This document shows positions 61,003 to 64,000 of a DNA stretch of 64,000 bases, one piece after another. The notes below the pieces were generated by a model. The model had not been told where the DNA came from. It saw nothing but the letters and a program-made list of their open reading frames with translations, and searched no databases. The stretch spans positions 1-64,000 of the forward strand of contig NZ_VDUZ01000025.1 in assembly GCF_008039615.1 (NCBI RefSeq). Reading direction: 5' to 3'. This DNA is from Vineibacter terrae (GTDB taxonomy: Bacteria > Pseudomonadota > Alphaproteobacteria > Reyranellales > Reyranellaceae). A program made the position numbers and the translations under genes. The stretch's first letter is position 1. Each line of letters starts with the position of its first letter.

Positions 61003-61776
61003 TCATTTGACCAGGGCAATGGCCGACAAGCCGCGGCCGTAGTCGCGTATGCCGTTGAGCGTGTTGTAGCGGAAGCTGAAGAACTGTTCCTGGTTCGGGA
61101 GCGTGTCATGGCCGCTGGCCTCGGCCGACGCCACGCCCAGAAGAGCGAGCCGGCGCAGCAGATAGCCCGGCAGGTCGAACATGTGGTGGCCGGCACGGCG
61201 CGACGGGGTGAAGAACGCGCCGTTGGCCCTATCCTGGGCCGTGAACGGCGCCGGAAATTCCGGCCCGACCTCGTAGGAAGCGTGCGCGATGCAAGGGCCG
61301 ACGGCGGCGTGGATCGATCCGCGTCGCGCGCCCAGCCCCTCCATGGCCGCGACTGTGGCATCGACGACACCGGCCAGCGCCCCGCGCCAGCCGGCATGGG
61401 CCGCGCCGATCACCCGGTTCTCGTGATCCGCCAGCAGAACCGGCGCGCAGTCGGCCGACAGAACGCCCAAGGCGATGCCGGGCTTGTCGGTCACCAGGCC
61501 GTCGGCCTGCGGCGCGCCCGGCGATCGCCACAGGTTCGAGCCGTCCACTGTCAGAACCTGCGTGGAGTGGATCTGATGCAGGGTCAGCAGGCGCTCCGGC
61601 TCGAGCCCGAACCGGCCGGCGGCACGCGCCCGGTTCTCGGCGACATTGGCCGGCGAATCGGCCGAGCCGTAGCCGCAGTTCAACGAGGCGAACAGGCCCG
61701 TGCTGACGCCGCCCTCGCGGGTGAAGAAGGCATGTTGCACGTGCGGGATGCGGGCAAGGTTGGGCAGCGTGATCAC
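61003..61776 (-). CDS. pgeF: PgeF/YfiH-type laccase-domain protein
   Basis: A 257-residue protein: HAFFTREGGVSTGLFASLNCGYGSADSPANV, LTLHQIHSTQV, ADGLVTDKPGIALGVLSADCAPVLLAD (conserved Cys), AHAGWRGALAGVVDATVAAM and AAVGPCIAHASYEVG. The family corrects peptidoglycan precursors (PgeF) and has purine-nucleoside activities. GTG 61776 overlaps the previous stop (GTGA). Confidence 0.88.
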   Translation of the reverse strand: MITLPNLARIPHVQHAFFTREGGVSTGLFASLNCGYGSADSPANVAENRARAAGRFGLEPERLLTLHQIHSTQVLTVDGSNLWRSPGAPQADGLVTDKPGIALGVLSADCAPVLLADHENRVIGAAHAGWRGALAGVVDATVAAMEGLGARRGSIHAAVGPCIAHASYEVGPEFPAPFTAQDRANGAFFTPSRRAGHHMFDLPGYLLRRLALLGVASAEASGHDTLPNQEQFFSFRYNTLNGIRDYGRGLSAIALVK

Positions 61777-62930
61777 GGTCCGGGTCCGAAGTTCGGGTCG
61801 CAGGCCATATCGGGTGTCGGGAAGCCGGGCGCCGCCGGCATCGCAGGGTCGCGCAGGGCAAGGACGCGGAACAAGGTGCCCATTCGATCCGGCGCGATCA
61901 AGCGCGCCATGGCGTCGTCGATGTCCTGTGCTTGCCGCGGCGTGGCGCGAGCCCGCAGCGCCTGTGCTCGATGCGCGATGCCCAGCGCCTGCAGAAAGTA
62001 CCCCTGGCTGGTCGGGCCGTCGATCGCCGCGCCGGCCTCGCGCGCCGCCCGCGCAAGGGCGGCGAAGTCGACATGGGCCGTCAGGTCGCTCTCGCCGATG
62101 CGCTCGAAGACGCCGACCTTGGCATGGCGATGCACGGCCTGCAGGGTGTCGCCGTGCCCGCCGGCCTCGTAGCCGTAGTCGATGACGAGGGCTGCGCCGC
62201 GATGACGCACAAGGCGGTCGGTGATCGCATGCATGACAGAGAGCGCTGCCGGCGACACTTCGGCGACGGCACCGGCCGGCATTCCGGCGCGGTGCGCCGC
62301 ATCCAGCAGCGCTGACAGCGGCGACGGGCCCGGCGCCACGGCGAAGGCGAAGCCGTCCGGCGATTGGGCCTGGCCGGCATCGCGCGCCAGCCCGATCATG
62401 CGCTCGCACCAGCCGGAGTGCGTGCGCACGAGCTGCCGGATCGGCAGGGCGTCGAAGAACTCGTTGGCGACCAGCAGCATGGCGACGTCGTCGGGCACAT
62501 CTTCGAGGCGCTCGTGCCATGCGCAGGCCGGCACCGCCCCCGCCAGGGCTGCGCGCTGCCGGTCGCGCAGCGTGGCGTCGATCTCGACCAGATGCAGGCG
62601 CAGCGCGGCATGGAAGCCGGGCACGCTGCGCGTGGCGCGCAGCGCGTCGACCAGCAAGGTGCCGCGGCCGGGGCCGAGCTCGACAAGCCGCACCGGGTCG
62701 GGACGGCCGATCGCGATCCAGCGTTCGGCAAGCCACGCGCCGATCAGCTCGCCGAACATCTGGCTGATCTCGGGCGCCGTCACGAAATCGCCCGCCGCCC
62801 CGACAGCGGCCGCCCGCCGGTAGTAGCCGAACGCGGGATGCGCCAGCGCTTCGACCATGAAATCGGCGACGGTGATCGGGCCGGCCAGCGCGATGCGCCG
62901 CTGCAGGCGGGTGGCCAGCGCCGTGCTCAT
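61773..62930 (-). CDS. MidA/NDUFAF7-type SAM methyltransferase
   Basis: A 385-residue class I methyltransferase: ITVADFMVEALAHPAFGYYRR, GDFVTAPEISQMFGELIGAWLAERW, VRLVELGPGRGTLLVDALR (motif I), NEFFDALPIRQLVR, and ALVIDYGYEAGGHGDTLQAV. The mitochondrial relative NDUFAF7 methylates complex I. ATG 62930 overlaps the lgt stop. Confidence 0.88.
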   Translation of the reverse strand: MSTALATRLQRRIALAGPITVADFMVEALAHPAFGYYRRAAAVGAAGDFVTAPEISQMFGELIGAWLAERWIAIGRPDPVRLVELGPGRGTLLVDALRATRSVPGFHAALRLHLVEIDATLRDRQRAALAGAVPACAWHERLEDVPDDVAMLLVANEFFDALPIRQLVRTHSGWCERMIGLARDAGQAQSPDGFAFAVAPGPSPLSALLDAAHRAGMPAGAVAEVSPAALSVMHAITDRLVRHRGAALVIDYGYEAGGHGDTLQAVHRHAKVGVFERIGESDLTAHVDFAALARAAREAGAAIDGPTSQGYFLQALGIAHRAQALRARATPRQAQDIDDAMARLIAPDRMGTLFRVLALRDPAMPAAPGFPTPDMACDPNFGPGP

Positions 62931-63748
62931 GCGGCCGTGGCGGCCGGTGGCCGGCGCAAGGCACGCACGATCAGCCAGGCGCCGAACGCGACCAGGGGCA
63001 GCGACAGCAGCATGCCCATGGTCAGCCAGCCACCCAGCAGGTAGCCAAGATGCGCATCCGGCTCGCGCCATAGCTCCCCGGTCATGCGGGCAAGGCCGTA
63101 GCCGCCCCACATGACGCCACATATCAGTCCAGGGCGCCGCCGCAGCCCGAAAACGCGCCACAGCACCACCACGATCGCGAACAGCAGCGCGCCCTCCAGG
63201 AAGGCCTGGTAGAGCTGGCTGGGATGGCGCGGCACCTGCAGCGGATCGCGCGGAAAGATCATGGCCCAGGCCACGTCGCTGGGCCGGCCCCAGAGCTCGC
63301 CGTTGATGAAATTGGCGATGCGACCCAGCATCAGGCCGATGGGTGTCGCGATGGCAATGACGTCGGCGAAGGCGAACAGCTCGATCTTGTGCCGCCAGGC
63401 GTACCAGAGCACGGCCGCGGTCACGCCCAGCAGCCCGCCATGGAACGACATGCCGCCTTCCCAGACGGTGAAGATCTTCTCCGGGTTCGCCAGATAGAAT
63501 GCCGGCTTGTAGAACAGGACGTAGCCCAGCCGGCCGCCCAGGATCACGCCCAGCGCGGCGTAGAACAGGAAGTCGTCGACCTGCTGCGGCTTCATCACGA
63601 CCGGGGGCTGCACCACGATGCGCCGTGCCAGCCACCAGGCGAACACCAGCCCGGCGACATAGGCCAGCGCATACCAGCGGATGGCGAACGGCCCGATCGC
63701 GATCAGGACCGGATCGATGTCGGGATAGGGGATGACCAGCGGACTCAT
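62927..63748 (-). CDS. lgt: Prolipoprotein diacylglyceryl transferase
   Basis: A 273-residue membrane enzyme: GPFAIRWYALAYVAGLVFAWWLAR, GGMSFHGGLLGVTAAVLWYA, the Lgt signature GRIANFINGELWGRPSDVAWAMIFP, and RHPSQLYQAFLEG. It moves a diacylglyceryl group onto the lipobox Cys. It heads the lgt / methyltransferase / pgeF unit, all overlapping or coupled. ATG 63748. Confidence 0.95.
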   Translation of the reverse strand: MSPLVIPYPDIDPVLIAIGPFAIRWYALAYVAGLVFAWWLARRIVVQPPVVMKPQQVDDFLFYAALGVILGGRLGYVLFYKPAFYLANPEKIFTVWEGGMSFHGGLLGVTAAVLWYAWRHKIELFAFADVIAIATPIGLMLGRIANFINGELWGRPSDVAWAMIFPRDPLQVPRHPSQLYQAFLEGALLFAIVVVLWRVFGLRRRPGLICGVMWGGYGLARMTGELWREPDAHLGYLLGGWLTMGMLLSLPLVAFGAWLIVRALRRPPAATAA

Positions 63749-63882
63749 GCGTCAGGGGTTTACCCAGCCCGCCGCCCGCTGTCATCAAACCGTGTGTGGG
63801 CAATGGGTTAGGCCGGGCCATCCAGCCCTTCCGTGCCCCCACACGGCGAAGTGTCCGCGTCATGGAAATTCGCGAGAGTAAA

Positions 63883-63898
63883 TCAATCGAATGATTGA
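63883..63898. promoter_or_regulatory. Operator-like dyad near the window end
   Basis: TCAATC - GAAT - GATTGA, a perfect six-base arm, followed by GACTAAATCA. It looks like a TetR-type site 53 bases before a possible GTG start at 63951. Confidence 0.5.
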
Positions 63899-63950
63899 CT
63901 AAATCACGGCAAATGTCTAAAATTGCGGCAACGGCACAGGATGTCGGCTC

Positions 63951-64000
63951 GTGACAACTGCGAAAATCCCGCCGCGGCGCGCGCCGGCCCGAGCTGGCAA
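63951..64000 (+). CDS. Start of a possible regulator (partial)
   Basis: GTG 63951 opens a frame VTTAKIPPRRAPARAG that runs off the window. The basic N-terminus and the preceding dyad suggest a TetR-type regulator, but only 16 residues are visible. Confidence 0.35.
   Translation, partial: MTTAKIPPRRAPARAG

Overview
The window is GC-rich DNA with dense, often overlapping genes, and it reads as a chromosome segment of a free-living alphaproteobacterium. The best taxonomic signs are the prs-rplY-pth-ychF order (53.9-49.2 kb), the lgt / MidA-type methyltransferase / pgeF order (63.7-61.0 kb) and a NAD-type formate dehydrogenase with FdhD and FdsD. I cannot fix the genus; a Rhodospirillales or Reyranella-like bacterium is a guess. 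No rRNA, tRNA or CRISPR array was seen.

Layout. 0-2.2 kb: an IS630-type transposase tail, a small conserved protein and a TPR protein built from nine copies of a 141-bp unit. 2.4-7.8 kb: a fatty/aromatic acyl-CoA catabolism operon (two acyl-CoA dehydrogenases, two SDRs, an enoyl-CoA hydratase) and a GFA-domain protein. 8.3-9.6 kb: a translationally coupled DprA-like / phosphoribosyltransferase pair of unknown role. 9.9-21.8 kb: mixed metabolism and transport (MlaC-type protein, P-type ATPase, two ABC substrate-binding proteins, PQQ-type sugar dehydrogenase, quinone oxidoreductase). 21.8-28.7 kb: a nitric oxide response locus with NsrR, a quinol NO reductase (norB) and several poorly known proteins (DUF2249, oxidase-like membrane protein, DUF59). 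Two matching NsrR-type dyads lie in its two promoter regions.

28.9-38.3 kb: an arsenic block with an ArsR-phosphatase fusion, the GAPDH/ArsJ pair, a second ArsR, a Cys-tailed flavoprotein and two MFS transporters. It is bracketed by two vapBC modules whose toxin genes are both damaged. 38.8-45.3 kb: formate dehydrogenase alpha subunit, fdhD, fdsD, then DUF4126, HAD nucleotidase and ketopantoate-reductase-type genes, with several intergenic palindromic repeats. 45.4-49.2 kb: dienelactone hydrolase, PaiB-like protein, oxyR divergent from ahpC-ahpD, and a frameshifted catalase remnant. 49.2-54.0 kb: ychF, an inserted LLM oxidoreductase, pth, rplY, prs.

54.2-56.9 kb: a peptide-modification-like cassette: a small protein with a Tat-like leader and a Gly/Asn-rich tail, facing a nucleotidyltransferase and a PqqD-HprK fusion kinase. 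57.0-64.0 kb: an ArsR-DUF899-TfoX cluster, an FkbM methyltransferase, a lipoprotein, pgeF, MidA-like methyltransferase, lgt, and the start of a probable regulator at the edge.

At least four families of short palindromic intergenic repeats recur. One has become the C-terminus of FdsD, and a pair lies inside a possible ORF at 15 kb. The candidates I would follow first are the PqqD-HprK/nucleotidyltransferase/peptide cassette, the DprA-PRTase pair and the uncharacterised members of the NsrR locus.
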